Positions 37,717 through 47,302 are shown, counted from the first letter of the stretch. The stretch is DNA of 64,000 nt from Bacillota bacterium (GCA_023407175.1 JAEYMU010000025.1:248001-312000), one strand, 5' to 3'. Program-made: numbers and translations. Notes: generated from the sequence alone by a model not told the origin.

Positions 37717-38355
37717 ATGGATAATTATGTGATTACAGTAGCAAGAGGCTTTGGCAGCGGGGGGAAAGAAATTGCTTCAAAATTGGCCCGGGATTTGGGG
37801 ATTGCCTGCTATGAGAACCGGATTTTGACCCTGGCGTCGCAGTTAAGCGGATTGGATGAGGAGCTATTTACAGAAGTGAATGAGAAAATCAGGGGCAAGA
37901 AATTCTCCAGTTTGTTAAGAGGCTTGCCGCGAACCATAAAGCCTAAGCCGGTGGACGATGAATTTGTATCAGACGAAAGGCTATTCGAATTTCAGAAGCA
38001 GATTATTGAAAATCTTGCAAAATCAGAATCCTGTATTATTGTCGGAAAATGTGCCGACTGGGTATTGAAGGAATATACCAATGTGGTCAGTATCTATATC
38101 GAAGCACCCCGGGCCTTCTGTCTGCAAAGGGTAATGAAGAAGATGGGGGTTAACGAAGAGACGGCCCATACCTCCATCACAAAGACGGATCAATACCGGG
38201 CGGCCTATTATCAGCACTATACCGGCGGCAACTATTGGACCAATCCGGTAAATTATGATTTGACCTTAAACAGTGAACGGGTAGGTATCGATCATTGTGT
38301 CACCCTGATCAAGGAATATCTAAAAATCAAATTCCCGGAGCTGATGAAGGCATGA
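37717..38355 (+). CDS. Cytidylate kinase-like protein
   Basis: A 212-residue P-loop protein of the cytidylate-kinase-like family: ITVARGFGSGGKEIASKLAR (P-loop), ENRILTLAS, IIVGKCADWVL and DLTLNSERVG. Proteins of this family are common in clostridia and lack a confirmed substrate. ATG at 37717 follows GGGAGGG. It trails the aminotransferase gene by 24 bases and may be co-transcribed. Confidence 0.8.
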   Translation: MDNYVITVARGFGSGGKEIASKLARDLGIACYENRILTLASQLSGLDEELFTEVNEKIRGKKFSSLLRGLPRTIKPKPVDDEFVSDERLFEFQKQIIENLAKSESCIIVGKCADWVLKEYTNVVSIYIEAPRAFCLQRVMKKMGVNEETAHTSITKTDQYRAAYYQHYTGGNYWTNPVNYDLTLNSERVGIDHCVTLIKEYLKIKFPELMKA

Positions 38356-38400
38356 TGTTTTCCTGCCTGTGAAAGTCTCAAGAATGGTACAGAATTGTTT

Positions 38401-38640
38401 TTGACCTTGCTTCTTGAGAATACTATGCTATACTTAACTATAGTTATGTATTACCTTTGAAAGGAAATCCTTATGAAATCATTTAAGGCAATTGATAGAA
38501 AACCCATCTCCGCGCAAAGACCAAAAATTAATTAGTCGGCGATGCTTTGCTCGGAGGTCTGATATTTAAGGTAGCTGATGCTTAAGATTGTATGTAGAAA
38601 CCTCATTTTATATGAGAGGTTTTGTTTGTATACTCTTTTC
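38401..38640 (+). ncRNA. Candidate structured small RNA or leader
   Basis: The 38356-38766 gap contains a promoter-like pair (TTGACC at 38401, 17 bases, TATGCT), a stem of 12 pairs with one mismatch (38508-38519 with 38545-38556, CTCCGCGCAAAG), and a terminator-like stem (AAACCTC with GAGGTTT, about 38609-38633) followed by TGTTTG. No long reading frame occupies it; only a 20-codon frame from 38473 exists. It does not match a riboswitch class I know. It could be an independent small RNA or the leader of a lost gene. Confidence 0.4.
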
Positions 38641-38685
38641 ATCATTTTTCCTAAGTATCAGATAAGGATTGATAAAAAAATCTTG

Positions 38686-38722
38686 ACTGCAGCAGGGGGC
38701 TTTGCCCGGCTGCAGTTTTTTT
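38686..38722 (+). terminator. Terminator before the CD3324-type gene
   Basis: ACTGCAGC pairs perfectly with GCTGCAGT around a GC-rich loop (GGGGGC/GCCC inner pairing), followed by seven T's. Separates the RNA candidate from the next gene. Confidence 0.8.
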
Positions 38723-38766
38723 GTGGTCTTTGCTTCATCTGAATTATAATTAGAGGAGCAGAGAAG

Positions 38767-39039
38767 ATGAAATATGTTAAGGCACAGGATGTGCTGCCGC
38801 AGGAAGTGGTCAGATTAATTCAGGAATATGTTGACGGTGATTATTTATATATTCCACGCAAGGATGGAGAGAAGAAAAACTGGGGAGAAAAAAGTGGTGC
38901 AAAAGCCTTTTTAAGGACCAGAAACCTGGAGATATATCATAAATACCGGAGCGGGAAATCCGTAGAGGAATTATCAGAAGAATTTTATTTGTCGGAACAA
39001 AGCATCCGAAGAATTATATACCAAGCAAGAAATGCTTAA
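38767..39039 (+). CDS. CD3324-family small helix-turn-helix protein
   Basis: A 90-residue protein ending in a Mor/sigma-4-like helix-turn-helix (KSVEELSEEFYLSEQSIRRI). The front half has the family pattern VRLIQEYVDGDYLYIPRKDG. Such proteins are frequent in clostridia and are presumed transcription factors. GAGGAG precedes the ATG. Confidence 0.75.
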   Translation: MKYVKAQDVLPQEVVRLIQEYVDGDYLYIPRKDGEKKNWGEKSGAKAFLRTRNLEIYHKYRSGKSVEELSEEFYLSEQSIRRIIYQARNA

Positions 39040-39165
39040 GTTTGATACAGAAGGATATGTGCAATAGATTTTATTACATTCTTTTTATATACTTATCTTA
39101 TTGGAAGAACTTTTCTGATGATTTTCGGTCAGGGATATCCTGGGTATATAGAAAGGAATGAGTAT

Positions 39166-39351
39166 ATGGCGCTAAAACCCCATAGAGGTAAAACCTTATG
39201 GAGCTTACCCTCTCATGGCAGAGGTACCTGCCCCTTGTGTAAAACAAAAAGGATTAAAGTCTTATATCCTTTAGTTGCACAGGATGGCAGTAAATTAACC
39301 GTTTGCAAAAGATGCCGCAACAAAAGGCCGGTGTCTGTTGATTCGCAATAA
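39166..39351 (+). CDS. Small zinc-ribbon protein
   Basis: A 61-residue protein with CPLC and CKRC forming a single zinc-ribbon (CPLCKTKRIKVLY, then TVCKRCRNK). ATG at 39166 gives MALKPHRGK and has AAAGGA about 9 bases upstream. Function unknown; possibly a nucleic-acid-binding protein. It ends at an elaborate terminator. Confidence 0.65.
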   Translation: MALKPHRGKTLWSLPSHGRGTCPLCKTKRIKVLYPLVAQDGSKLTVCKRCRNKRPVSVDSQ

Positions 39352-39377
39352 TGAATGGTAGTTCCGTACAGTATAAT

Positions 39378-39452
39378 AGCTGGAAAAGAAGGTGTTCCAA
39401 GGGTAATTGATATGCTATGAGAGCAGTCAATTACAATTGGGGCATTTTTTTG
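39378..39452 (+). terminator. Elaborate terminator, copy A of a repeated element
   Basis: A double hairpin: outer TGTTCCAA with TTGGGGCA (two G-U pairs), inner GTAATTGA with TCAATTAC, enclosing TATGCTATGAGAGCAG, followed by seven T's. A near copy lies at 45074-45149; base changes in the stems preserve pairing. Confidence 0.75.
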
Positions 39453-39489
39453 TAAGTTGAGTTGGAAAAGGAGGGCAAATGTCATTTCT

Positions 39490-39945
39490 TTATTTGTAAG
39501 AAATGCCTGTATTGCTTTGCAGCATCAATTGATAGAGTTGATTTAACGTATTCACCATAATCCTGCATTCCTCTTCATCCAGTTCCTGAAGATTAGTACA
39601 GAGTCTTTGATGATATTCCTTTATATATATTTTATAAAATCTTTTTCCGGCAGCAGTTATATTCAACTGTATTTTCCTTTTATCGTTCTTTGTGCTCAAT
39701 TTAACAACAAATTTATGATGAACCAATTCGTTAATTAATGTAGTGACACTTGGCGGCGTAATGTTTAATTTCGTGCTCACATCACTGACATAAACAACTC
39801 CTTGTTTTTTTTTCAAGTTGTAAATGGTATCGAGGACAGATAAATGTCTAGGCTTTAACCCTTTTGGTAATACAGGAGTCAGTTCAGTTATTTTTTTCGC
39901 TACAAAACAAGCGTTCAGCAAGTCTTTTATAAGATTTACATTCAT
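39490..39945 (-). CDS. MarR-family regulator
   Basis: A 151-residue MarR protein (LKPRHLSVLDTIYNL, LNITPPSVTTLINELV, KNDKRKIQLNITAAG). Divergent from the SsuABC-type importer, with an inverted repeat and promoter in the shared 404-base gap, so it likely regulates that operon. Confidence 0.85.
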   Translation of the reverse strand: MNVNLIKDLLNACFVAKKITELTPVLPKGLKPRHLSVLDTIYNLKKKQGVVYVSDVSTKLNITPPSVTTLINELVHHKFVVKLSTKNDKRKIQLNITAAGKRFYKIYIKEYHQRLCTNLQELDEEECRIMVNTLNQLYQLMLQSNTGISYK

Positions 39946-40130
39946 ATTAATCCCCCCTATGGTCGAATTAGTCCTGACATATCGATTAAAATATCACTTT
40001 TGCAATATATTTCATGCGGGAGCGATTTAGATGTACCTGTACTTATTTATCAGGAGCATTGCGTTATTCCAGCATTATAACAGATTATACAATAAATTTA
40101 AAACATTATCTATAATAATTATATTAGAAA

Positions 40131-40247
40131 ATTACTAATAGTAATTATAAATTGCTGTAATCCTTTATTTTAAAGAGAATATTAAAAAATATTTTGCTAA
40201 TATTTTGCTAAAAATAGATTGACAATGGGATAACGGGATGCTATTAT
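40131..40247. promoter_or_regulatory. MarR / importer divergent control region
   Basis: The 39946-40349 gap is very AT-rich. It contains an inverted repeat ATTACT-AAT-AGTAAT (40131-40145), a plausible MarR site, and a strong promoter for the importer: TTGACA (40219), 17 bases, TATTAT (40242). Confidence 0.6.
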
Positions 40248-40349
40248 ATCGATATTACATACTATTCATATAAAATTTATATGAAATGTAAATCGCTTCT
40301 AAATTAGGCATATGAAAACAAACCACGAAGAAAAGGATGAGTGAGAATT

Positions 40350-41405
40350 ATGAAAAAAAGTTTTTATGCAATTCTATTGGGAATTTTTCTGATTTTTGGA
40401 TTGGTAGCCTGCAAAAATCAGGAAAAAGAAAGCTCCAATTTACAGGAAACAGAAATAACAGGTACAGGACTTCAGGGGGAATCCAAAGAGACACCTACTG
40501 AAGCAATTTCCTCCGATAACCAGGCCAAGGAAATACATGTCGGTGTTCAGGCAACAGATTACATACAGTTTCTGGAGGCCGGGTTGGGATATTTTCAGGA
40601 GGAATTTTCAGGAGACGGCATTACAGTAATTTTTGATACCTTCGCAAGCGGTCCCGCGATTACGGAGGCTTTGGCATCGGATAATGTTGATATCGGTTTT
40701 CTCGGTGATCTTCCTGCATTAACAGCAGCCAGTGCAGGGATAGAATTTCATATTATCGGCAGAGGTGCAGGTACTACGAATGGGATTGCTGTTGTCCTTC
40801 CGACCGGCAGTGATATTACGGATATAGCGCAGCTGAAGGGTAAGAAAGTGGCATTTACGGTTGGAACCGCCGGACATGAATTTATTATCAAGGCATTGGA
40901 GACGGCAGGACTGACCGAAGCGGATATTCAGCCGGTGAATGTAGCTAATCCGGACATTGAAGCTACCTTGATCAGCGGATCGGTGGATGCGGTCGTGACG
41001 GTTGGGCCCTTTATTAATAAAATAGAAACAAATGGAGAAGGAACTGTATTGGTATCCAATGAAGATATCTACCAGCCGGTACCTGCCATCATTGCAGCTG
41101 ACAGCTTTCTGGAGGAAAATCCGGAATTAGTGACAAGGTTTTTAAAAACCTGGATTAAGACCTCGGACTATGCAACGAATAACCTGGAGGAAGCCTATGA
41201 CCTGCTTTCAGAGCAGCAGGATATGGACCGGGCCTATTATGACCGGTTTCAGCTGTTGTTTCGTGTGACTTTAGATGATAACGATTATGAGGTCTTAAAA
41301 GAAACGAAGGCATTCTTACTGAATCAGGAGTTGATTGTGAAGGATTTTGATTTGAATTCGTATCTGGACACCAGTTTTCTTGAGAAGGCAGCTTCCGCAG
41401 AGTAA
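40350..41405 (+). CDS. SsuA/TauA-type substrate-binding lipoprotein
   Basis: A lipobox (GLVACK) near residue 21 is followed by a Ser/Thr/Glu-rich linker and an NMT1/SsuA-like periplasmic-binding fold (VGVQATDYIQFLEAGLGYF, DIGFLGDLPALTA, ATLISGSVDAVVTVGPF). ATG at 40350 has AGGATGAG upstream. First gene of an ABC importer for a small organic acid, sulfonate, nitrate-like ion or thiamine precursor; which one is not determined. Confidence 0.85.
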   Translation: MKKSFYAILLGIFLIFGLVACKNQEKESSNLQETEITGTGLQGESKETPTEAISSDNQAKEIHVGVQATDYIQFLEAGLGYFQEEFSGDGITVIFDTFASGPAITEALASDNVDIGFLGDLPALTAASAGIEFHIIGRGAGTTNGIAVVLPTGSDITDIAQLKGKKVAFTVGTAGHEFIIKALETAGLTEADIQPVNVANPDIEATLISGSVDAVVTVGPFINKIETNGEGTVLVSNEDIYQPVPAIIAADSFLEENPELVTRFLKTWIKTSDYATNNLEEAYDLLSEQQDMDRAYYDRFQLLFRVTLDDNDYEVLKETKAFLLNQELIVKDFDLNSYLDTSFLEKAASAE

Positions 41406-41421
41406 TGGACGAGGAAAATAT

Positions 41422-42198
41422 ATGAAGAAGAAAAAATTAGATCCTGCCATACTGGTAGCGGTTGCTGTTCCTGTAATTCTTCTGCTGCTATGGGAATATG
41501 CGGGGAATAACAATCTGATTAAAACGACCCTGCTGCCTACTCCTTCTGAAATCTGGAAGGCAACAGTTGCCAGCATCAGAAGGGGAACCTTGCAACGAAA
41601 TACCTGTATTAGTCTGCTGCGCGTATTGGAAGGTTATCTGTTAGGCTCGGCATTGGGAATTTTACTGGGGATTTCCATGGGATTATCTGGATTCTTCCGA
41701 AAATCCATGTCAATTTTAACAGGGGTTTTAAGGCCCATTCCAATCATTGCATGGGTGCCGATACTGATATTATTCTTAGGTATTGATGAAATGTCCAAGG
41801 TAGTTGTGATTGCCATAGGTACCTTCTGGCCGGTATTAACGAATGTAATGTATGGAGTCAGGGATGTGGATGTCAAATTTCTGGAGGTATCCAGGCTGTT
41901 TGTGAAAAGCAGAAGAGAAATTATTTGTCATGTTGTTATACCAGCAGCACTTCCCTCCATCTTCTCAGGACTGCGTACGGCCATTGGGATAGCTTGGATT
42001 AGCGTAGTTGGAGCAGAATTAATTGCCTCTTCCTCCGGTCTTGGATTTATGATTTCTTATGCGAGAGAATTGTCCAGAGCGGACAACATGTTTTCCGGTG
42101 TGATGATAATCGGAGTGATTGGATGGCTGATTAATGTGTTAATTGGCAAGTTAGAAAAAATTTTGCTGAAATGGAATGTTACTGTTAAGAAAGACTGA
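41422..42198 (+). CDS. SsuC/TauC-type importer permease
   Basis: A 258-residue permease with about six helices and the family EAA loop (RLFVKSRREIICHVVIPAAL). ATG at 41422 gives MKKKKLDP with a GAGGAAAA site; an upstream ATG overlaps the binding-protein gene. Partner of the adjacent ATPase. Confidence 0.88.
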   Translation: MKKKKLDPAILVAVAVPVILLLLWEYAGNNNLIKTTLLPTPSEIWKATVASIRRGTLQRNTCISLLRVLEGYLLGSALGILLGISMGLSGFFRKSMSILTGVLRPIPIIAWVPILILFLGIDEMSKVVVIAIGTFWPVLTNVMYGVRDVDVKFLEVSRLFVKSRREIICHVVIPAALPSIFSGLRTAIGIAWISVVGAELIASSSGLGFMISYARELSRADNMFSGVMIIGVIGWLINVLIGKLEKILLKWNVTVKKD

Positions 42199-42224
42199 GC
42201 GATTGCGGAAGGATATATAAATCA

Positions 42225-43016
42225 ATGGATAAAGATGTAAAAATCCGTATAGAACATCTGAATAAAGCATTTCCTGTCAATGATACACAGATGGAGGTAT
42301 TAAGGGATATCTCTCTGAAGGTCTATGCCGGAGAGTTCGTATCCATTGTAGGATATAGCGGCTGTGGTAAAAGCACTCTGCTGAGAATAATCGGAGGAAT
42401 GGAGAGCAAGGACAGCGGACTGCTGCAAATGAACGATAAGGATATTACTGCACCGGGACTGGACCGAGGGATGATTTTCCAGGAGGCAAGGCTCTTTCCG
42501 TGGATGAGGGTGAAAGACAATATAGCCTACGGTATCAGCAAAGAGATGTTAAAAAAACTGGGTAAAAAAAAGAAGGATGAGCTTGTAAAGCAATATATTG
42601 AGCTGGTGGAGCTGAATGGCTTTGAAAATGCATATCCGTATCAATTATCCGGCGGCATGCAGCAGCGGGTGAGTATTGCAAGATCTTTAATTGAAAACCC
42701 GGAGGTTCTCCTACTGGATGAACCCTTGGGTGCCCTGGATGCAATTACCAGAATGAATATGCAGAAGGAAATTATGAAAATATGGAAATTGGCCGATATG
42801 ACGATGATTTTAGTTACCCATGACATTGACGAGGCTATTTTCCTTAGTGATAAAATAATTGTTTTATCAAGCCGGCCAGGAACAATTAAGAAGGTCTTCC
42901 ATAATAGTCTGCCAAGGCCAAGAAAAAGAACCTCTATTGAATTTATTGAAATGCGCCAGGCGATTTTTCGGGAATTTTTTGAGGATGACGATAATATGGA
43001 AGACTATATGATTTAG
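42225..43016 (+). CDS. SsuB/TauB-type importer ATPase
   Basis: A 263-residue ABC ATPase with Walker A GYSGCGKST, signature LSGGMQQRVSIARSL, Walker B VLLLDEPLGALDA and VTHDIDEAIFLSD, the usual pattern of nitrate/sulfonate/taurine importers. Lies 26 bases after the permease. Confidence 0.92.
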   Translation: MDKDVKIRIEHLNKAFPVNDTQMEVLRDISLKVYAGEFVSIVGYSGCGKSTLLRIIGGMESKDSGLLQMNDKDITAPGLDRGMIFQEARLFPWMRVKDNIAYGISKEMLKKLGKKKKDELVKQYIELVELNGFENAYPYQLSGGMQQRVSIARSLIENPEVLLLDEPLGALDAITRMNMQKEIMKIWKLADMTMILVTHDIDEAIFLSDKIIVLSSRPGTIKKVFHNSLPRPRKRTSIEFIEMRQAIFREFFEDDDNMEDYMI

Positions 43017-43114
43017 GATAAAATCAGACTGGAAATAAAAACATAGCTCAACAGGCATAAAGTAATGGAGCGTGTACAGCTTATATGCCGCCGCAGCGGA
43101 AGATGGAGGTTAAT

Positions 43115-45067
43115 GTGATACAAAAATATCCTCATATATTTACACCATATCAGATTGGGAATATCAGGCTGAAGAATCGAATCTTTACGGCACCAACAAC
43201 CCGGCATACACTGCAGGATAATCTTACTGCGTTTTCTGAAGGGTCCTTTGCCTATTATATCAATAAGGCAAAGGGCGGGTCAGCTCTGATTACAATAGGA
43301 GCAGTGCTGATGGATATCAATCCTCCGGCATCACGCTTCTCACCAATTTATGATCTAAGCAATAAATTGACCAGACGTGCCTTTCGCAACCTGACCAATG
43401 CCATACATACGTATGATGCGAGAGTTACTCTGGAGCTTTTATACCTTGGGCCGCAGCGACACACAAAAAAATCCGCCGAGAATAAGCTGATCTACGGTGT
43501 ATGCAACGATACGCTTAAGAACGGAGTGGTTACGGCAGAAATTCCGGAGGAGGTCATGTATGAGCTGGCCGAGGGATATGCACAGAATGCCCTTTATGCC
43601 AAGGAGTGCGGGTTTGACGGCATATTGCTCCATGGGGGGCATGGCATGTTCCTGGAGCAGTTCCTTTCCCCTCTATATAATAAAAGGACGGACCAATACG
43701 GAGGAAGTCTTGAAAACAGGGCACGATTCCCCAAATTAATAGTAGATAGAATTCGTGAAAAAGTCGGTAGAGATTTTCTGATTGAATACCGGATCAGCGG
43801 TTCCGAGCGGGTGGAAGGCGGCTTTGATTTGGAGGAATGTATCAGTTATATTAAAATGATACAGGACAGAATTGATCTGATACATGTATCGGCCGGTGAT
43901 TCACAAACCAGTCATACGAGAGCTGTCATGCATCCCTCCGGCTTTTTGCCGGAGGCACCGAATGCTTATCTTGCGGCTGCTGTGAAGCAATCAGGTATTA
44001 GAATCCCTGTTGTTACCATAGGCTCCTTTCAGGATCCGGAGACTATTGAGCAGACACTGGCTGCGGGCAGAGCTGATTTCGTGACAATAGCAAGAGGACA
44101 CATTGCCGATCCGGCTACGGTTAGCAAGGCCTATGAGGGGAGAAGGGAGGAGATACGTCCCTGTATCAAGTGCTTTCGTTGCCTTGATGATGAAAAGACA
44201 AAGGAAGTCTTTCATTGCTCGGTTAATCCATGGATAGGGAGAGAGCATTTACTGCCTAAGATGATAGCAGAGGCATCCCGACCTAAAAAGATTATTATCG
44301 CAGGAGGCGGGCCGGCCGGAATGGAAGCTGCGATTGTGAGTGCAGAACGCGGTCATGAGGTTATTCTCTTGGAACAGGGAGATAAGCTTGGCGGAAAGCT
44401 TAATTTCTCACAGCATGTGGAATTTAAATATGATTTGCAGAAATTTGTTCAGTACTTGATCCGTACAGTTAAAAAAATGAAAATAGAAGTGCGTCTGAAC
44501 ACAACTGCAACCCGGGAATTATTAGAACAGGAAAATCCGGACCATGTCATTGCCGCAATCGGTGCAAGACCTGTTGTGCCGGATATCCCAGGCCTCTATA
44601 ATGCAAGGATTATGCCGGCGGAAGAAATATATGGAAAGGAGGACAGCCTGGAAAAGAAAATTGTTGTAATCGGAGGAGGGCAGGTTGGATGTGAAACAGC
44701 CTTGCATCTGGCGCAGTGTAATAAGCAGGTGAGACTGCTTGAAAAGGGGGAGGTATTGGCTGCAGATGCTGTACACACCTATCGTATCCCATTACTGGAA
44801 CGGTTGGAAACGTCGGTGTCCTGTATAACCGGCGCAAATGTCCTCGAAATCAGGAATGGCAGGGTGCTGTATCAGGACGATAACGGTGAGGAAGCCGCAG
44901 CAGAGGGAGAGCTGATCGTTTTAGCAGCCGGTTATAAAGAAAAGGCAGATGAAGCAGATGCACTATTCAGCCACAGCTATGGTTTTCGAATTATAGGAGA
45001 CGCCGCAAGGGTGGGCAGCGTTGAGAATGCAATTCGAACCGGTTTTGAAGCAGGGATTGTTCTGTAA
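43115..45067 (+). CDS. Old-yellow-enzyme / 2,4-dienoyl-CoA reductase-like flavoprotein
   Basis: An N-terminal FMN TIM barrel (HGGHGMFLEQFLSPLYNKR, EYRISGSERVEGG) is followed by an Fe-S cysteine cluster (CIKCFRC, then HCSVNPWIGRE) and a C-terminal FAD/NAD(P) Rossmann module with two GxGxxG-type motifs (IIAGGGPAGMEAA, VVIGGGQVGCETA). This is the layout of dienoyl-CoA and 2-enoate reductases. A GTG at 43115 is favoured because GGAGG is 5 bases upstream. It follows the importer by about 98 bases and may reduce the imported compound. Confidence 0.85.
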   Translation: MIQKYPHIFTPYQIGNIRLKNRIFTAPTTRHTLQDNLTAFSEGSFAYYINKAKGGSALITIGAVLMDINPPASRFSPIYDLSNKLTRRAFRNLTNAIHTYDARVTLELLYLGPQRHTKKSAENKLIYGVCNDTLKNGVVTAEIPEEVMYELAEGYAQNALYAKECGFDGILLHGGHGMFLEQFLSPLYNKRTDQYGGSLENRARFPKLIVDRIREKVGRDFLIEYRISGSERVEGGFDLEECISYIKMIQDRIDLIHVSAGDSQTSHTRAVMHPSGFLPEAPNAYLAAAVKQSGIRIPVVTIGSFQDPETIEQTLAAGRADFVTIARGHIADPATVSKAYEGRREEIRPCIKCFRCLDDEKTKEVFHCSVNPWIGREHLLPKMIAEASRPKKIIIAGGGPAGMEAAIVSAERGHEVILLEQGDKLGGKLNFSQHVEFKYDLQKFVQYLIRTVKKMKIEVRLNTTATRELLEQENPDHVIAAIGARPVVPDIPGLYNARIMPAEEIYGKEDSLEKKIVVIGGGQVGCETALHLAQCNKQVRLLEKGEVLAADAVHTYRIPLLERLETSVSCITGANVLEIRNGRVLYQDDNGEEAAAEGELIVLAAGYKEKADEADALFSHSYGFRIIGDAARVGSVENAIRTGFEAGIVL

Positions 45068-45073
45068 TTATGA

Positions 45074-45149
45074 AGCTGGAAAAGAAGGTGCCCCAAGGAG
45101 AATTGCTATGCTATGACAGCAGCCAATTCATACTTGGGGCACTCTTTTG
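45074..45149 (+). terminator. Elaborate terminator, copy B of a repeated element
   Basis: Outer stem GTGCCCCAAG with CTTGGGGCAC (perfect), inner GAATTG with CAATTC, loop containing TATGCTATGACAGCAG, then TCTTTTGTT. Most bases match copy A at 39378-39452, and differences in the stems preserve pairing. Confidence 0.78.
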
Positions 45150-47111
45150 TTATTTTATTTTTACGGATTTAATCGTTGAATAAGCTCCGTAATAATTTTT
45201 GCCCTTCACGGTTAAATAGGCTCTGATTTTGAAATAATAGGTTTTCCCTTTGAGGAGACCTGTTTTTGTAAAGCCCACCGTGGTCTTGCCGGCTTTTTTG
45301 ATCACAGAGTAGCTGCCTTTTTTTGAGGCGGACATACTGAGCTCATATCCGGAGGCACCGGTAACCTTAGTCCAGGTTATCTCTGCTTTTTTTGTACCTG
45401 CGGTCACAGTCAGGGCAGGAACCCCTAATTTAATAGTAAAGGTCTTTGTAATACTGCCCCGGTAGCTGCCGCTTCCGGTGATCGTGACGGTGGCTGTGCC
45501 GGGAAGCTGATTATCGCTGTAGGTTACCTTATAGTCTGTTCCGCCTGCAAGCGTTTTATCACCGTTTTTCAGTGTGACGGAGGGGGCTATTTCAGAACCG
45601 TTATAGGTATAGCTGCTTTTTGAAAGTGTAGCGGTAAAGGCTGCAATGGATTTTTTCGCCGATACGCCGCCGAGATAGGAACCCAGAACCTCTGCGATTA
45701 CACCATAACCCTTTTCATTGGGGTGCAGGCCGTCAAAAACATAGACTGGATTACAGTAGCCGTCGCTTGCGACAAATTTGGAATAGCAATCCACATAGGT
45801 GACATAGCTGTAATCGGCAATCAGCTTTTTAAGAGCACTGTTGAGGTCGGTGATCCGATACTGATTATCCTTATAAAAGGCAGTGGTCGTCGGAAGAACA
45901 CTGATGACGTAGATTTTTGTATCCGGATGAGCCGTATGGATTTTCTCAAACATGGATTTGTAATTCGAAATTGTCTGGTCGGTGGTAACACCATGGCCGA
46001 TATCGTTGATACCGCACAGCATAACCACCTTACTGTAATTGGCATTTGCGATATCAGAAATTCTCCGCTCACATTCCACCGTTGTCTGACCGCCTATCCC
46101 ATAGTTTGCACAATCTGTACGGTCAAGGAGCTTATTCCAGTCGCCGTATCTTAAAAGAGCATTTTGTACGATACTGTCTCCGATGAAGGCAATTCCTTCC
46201 AGGCTTCTGTCCCAGGCTCCGTCGCTTGTGTCAACAGGACCGCCTTCACCGGCAAAATAAGCGATTCGTTTTAGGGTAACGGATTCGTTTTTTGCGGAGT
46301 AGGCTAAAATTTCATCAAGTCTTGCAAAATTTGTTCCGAAAGCCTTTGAGAAATTGGCATATTTATAAACGGAATAATATCTTCCGGTTGAGGTTTTCCC
46401 TGTTTCATCAGGATATACGGCGACCCACTGAGTCGCACCGGAAGCACTGGAAAGAGCAAGATAGATACCGTCCTTTGCCCCGGTATACTCTACATAAAAG
46501 TAGCTGCCTTGATTAATCTGCGCGCCGTCCCAGTCTCCTCCCACATGCTTTGTATAAAGGAAGGTAAGATTGGTGTTTATTGCGCTTGCAGTTGAAGAAC
46601 CCTTATACAGGATGGCATCCGCATTTAAATCGTCGGTAACAGGCTTTCCGAACCAGCGAATACCCGTAATTGTTGCCGCAGCTGAACCGCTGCCGGTGCA
46701 GATGGCATCGACATCGGAGAAATCAGAGCTGTTATATGAGGTTTTACAGTCCTCAAAGCTAAATAAGGAATAGTATCCGGTATCGGTTTTTCCTGATTCG
46801 GTGGGATTTACAGAGGCCCATTTTTGGGTAGTCCATTCGGCAAAGGCAAGATAGACCGCACCCTCCGTACCGCTGTAATCCACACGGAAATATCCGCCTG
46901 GTGTAATTTCCGACGGATCGAAGGTACCGTTTGCGTTGGTGGTATAGACTGAGGCGACAAGCGTCCAGGGAGTGTCGGCAGCAGCCGTTCCGGAATAAAG
47001 GACGGTTTCGGTAAGGGTATCCTCTGCCAGTGCTTTCGCCGGAACAGAGAAGGAGGGTAAGGCAATGCAAAGAGCAAGAAATACAGATAAGCTTCTTAAT
47101 AATTTTTTCAT
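45150..47111 (-). CDS. Secreted SGNH hydrolase with duplicated N-terminal modules
   Basis: A signal peptide (1-28, ending PAKALA) is followed by two related beta-rich repeats of about 120 residues (30-150 and 155-285; each with YLAFAEWTTQKWASVNP- or YLALSSASGATQWVAVYP-like strands). The SGNH esterase domain (300-490) has the blocks GDSIVQ (Ser about 311), GIGGQT, GIND and DGLHPNEKGY. An immunoglobulin-like domain and an FN3 domain close the protein. ATG at 47111 follows AAGGAGCC. Probably deacetylates a polysaccharide at the cell surface; the N-terminal modules may bind carbohydrate. Confidence 0.85.
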   Translation of the reverse strand: MKKLLRSLSVFLALCIALPSFSVPAKALAEDTLTETVLYSGTAAADTPWTLVASVYTTNANGTFDPSEITPGGYFRVDYSGTEGAVYLAFAEWTTQKWASVNPTESGKTDTGYYSLFSFEDCKTSYNSSDFSDVDAICTGSGSAAATITGIRWFGKPVTDDLNADAILYKGSSTASAINTNLTFLYTKHVGGDWDGAQINQGSYFYVEYTGAKDGIYLALSSASGATQWVAVYPDETGKTSTGRYYSVYKYANFSKAFGTNFARLDEILAYSAKNESVTLKRIAYFAGEGGPVDTSDGAWDRSLEGIAFIGDSIVQNALLRYGDWNKLLDRTDCANYGIGGQTTVECERRISDIANANYSKVVMLCGINDIGHGVTTDQTISNYKSMFEKIHTAHPDTKIYVISVLPTTTAFYKDNQYRITDLNSALKKLIADYSYVTYVDCYSKFVASDGYCNPVYVFDGLHPNEKGYGVIAEVLGSYLGGVSAKKSIAAFTATLSKSSYTYNGSEIAPSVTLKNGDKTLAGGTDYKVTYSDNQLPGTATVTITGSGSYRGSITKTFTIKLGVPALTVTAGTKKAEITWTKVTGASGYELSMSASKKGSYSVIKKAGKTTVGFTKTGLLKGKTYYFKIRAYLTVKGKNYYGAYSTIKSVKIK

Positions 47112-47226
47112 AGCAGGCTCCTTTGTGTTATTGTTGTAATCTGATTTTATCTTAAGCATGGGGTGCGATACAGCAAGCAGCGCTTGAGTTTATAACATGC
47201 AAGCAAAAAGGTCCCGATAAAAAAGG

Positions 47227-47281
47227 CCCCTATAAAAGGATAAAACCCATGAAAAACAGGGGGTCCTCTTTTGTATAGGGG
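47227..47281 (-). terminator. Bidirectional terminator between the SGNH and XRE genes
   Basis: CCCCTATAAAAGGA pairs imperfectly with TCCTCTTTTGTATAGGGG around an inner ACCC/GGGT stem. On the minus strand it is followed by CCTTTTTT, so it can end the XRE gene transcript. Confidence 0.7.
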
Positions 47282-47302
47282 TCTGATATGTAAAATCTGA
47301 CA

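Noticed and set aside
38473..38535. 20-codon frame in the small RNA candidate
   Set aside because: A weak GAAAGGAAA-type site precedes it, but it is very short and has no known relative; not supported as a gene.
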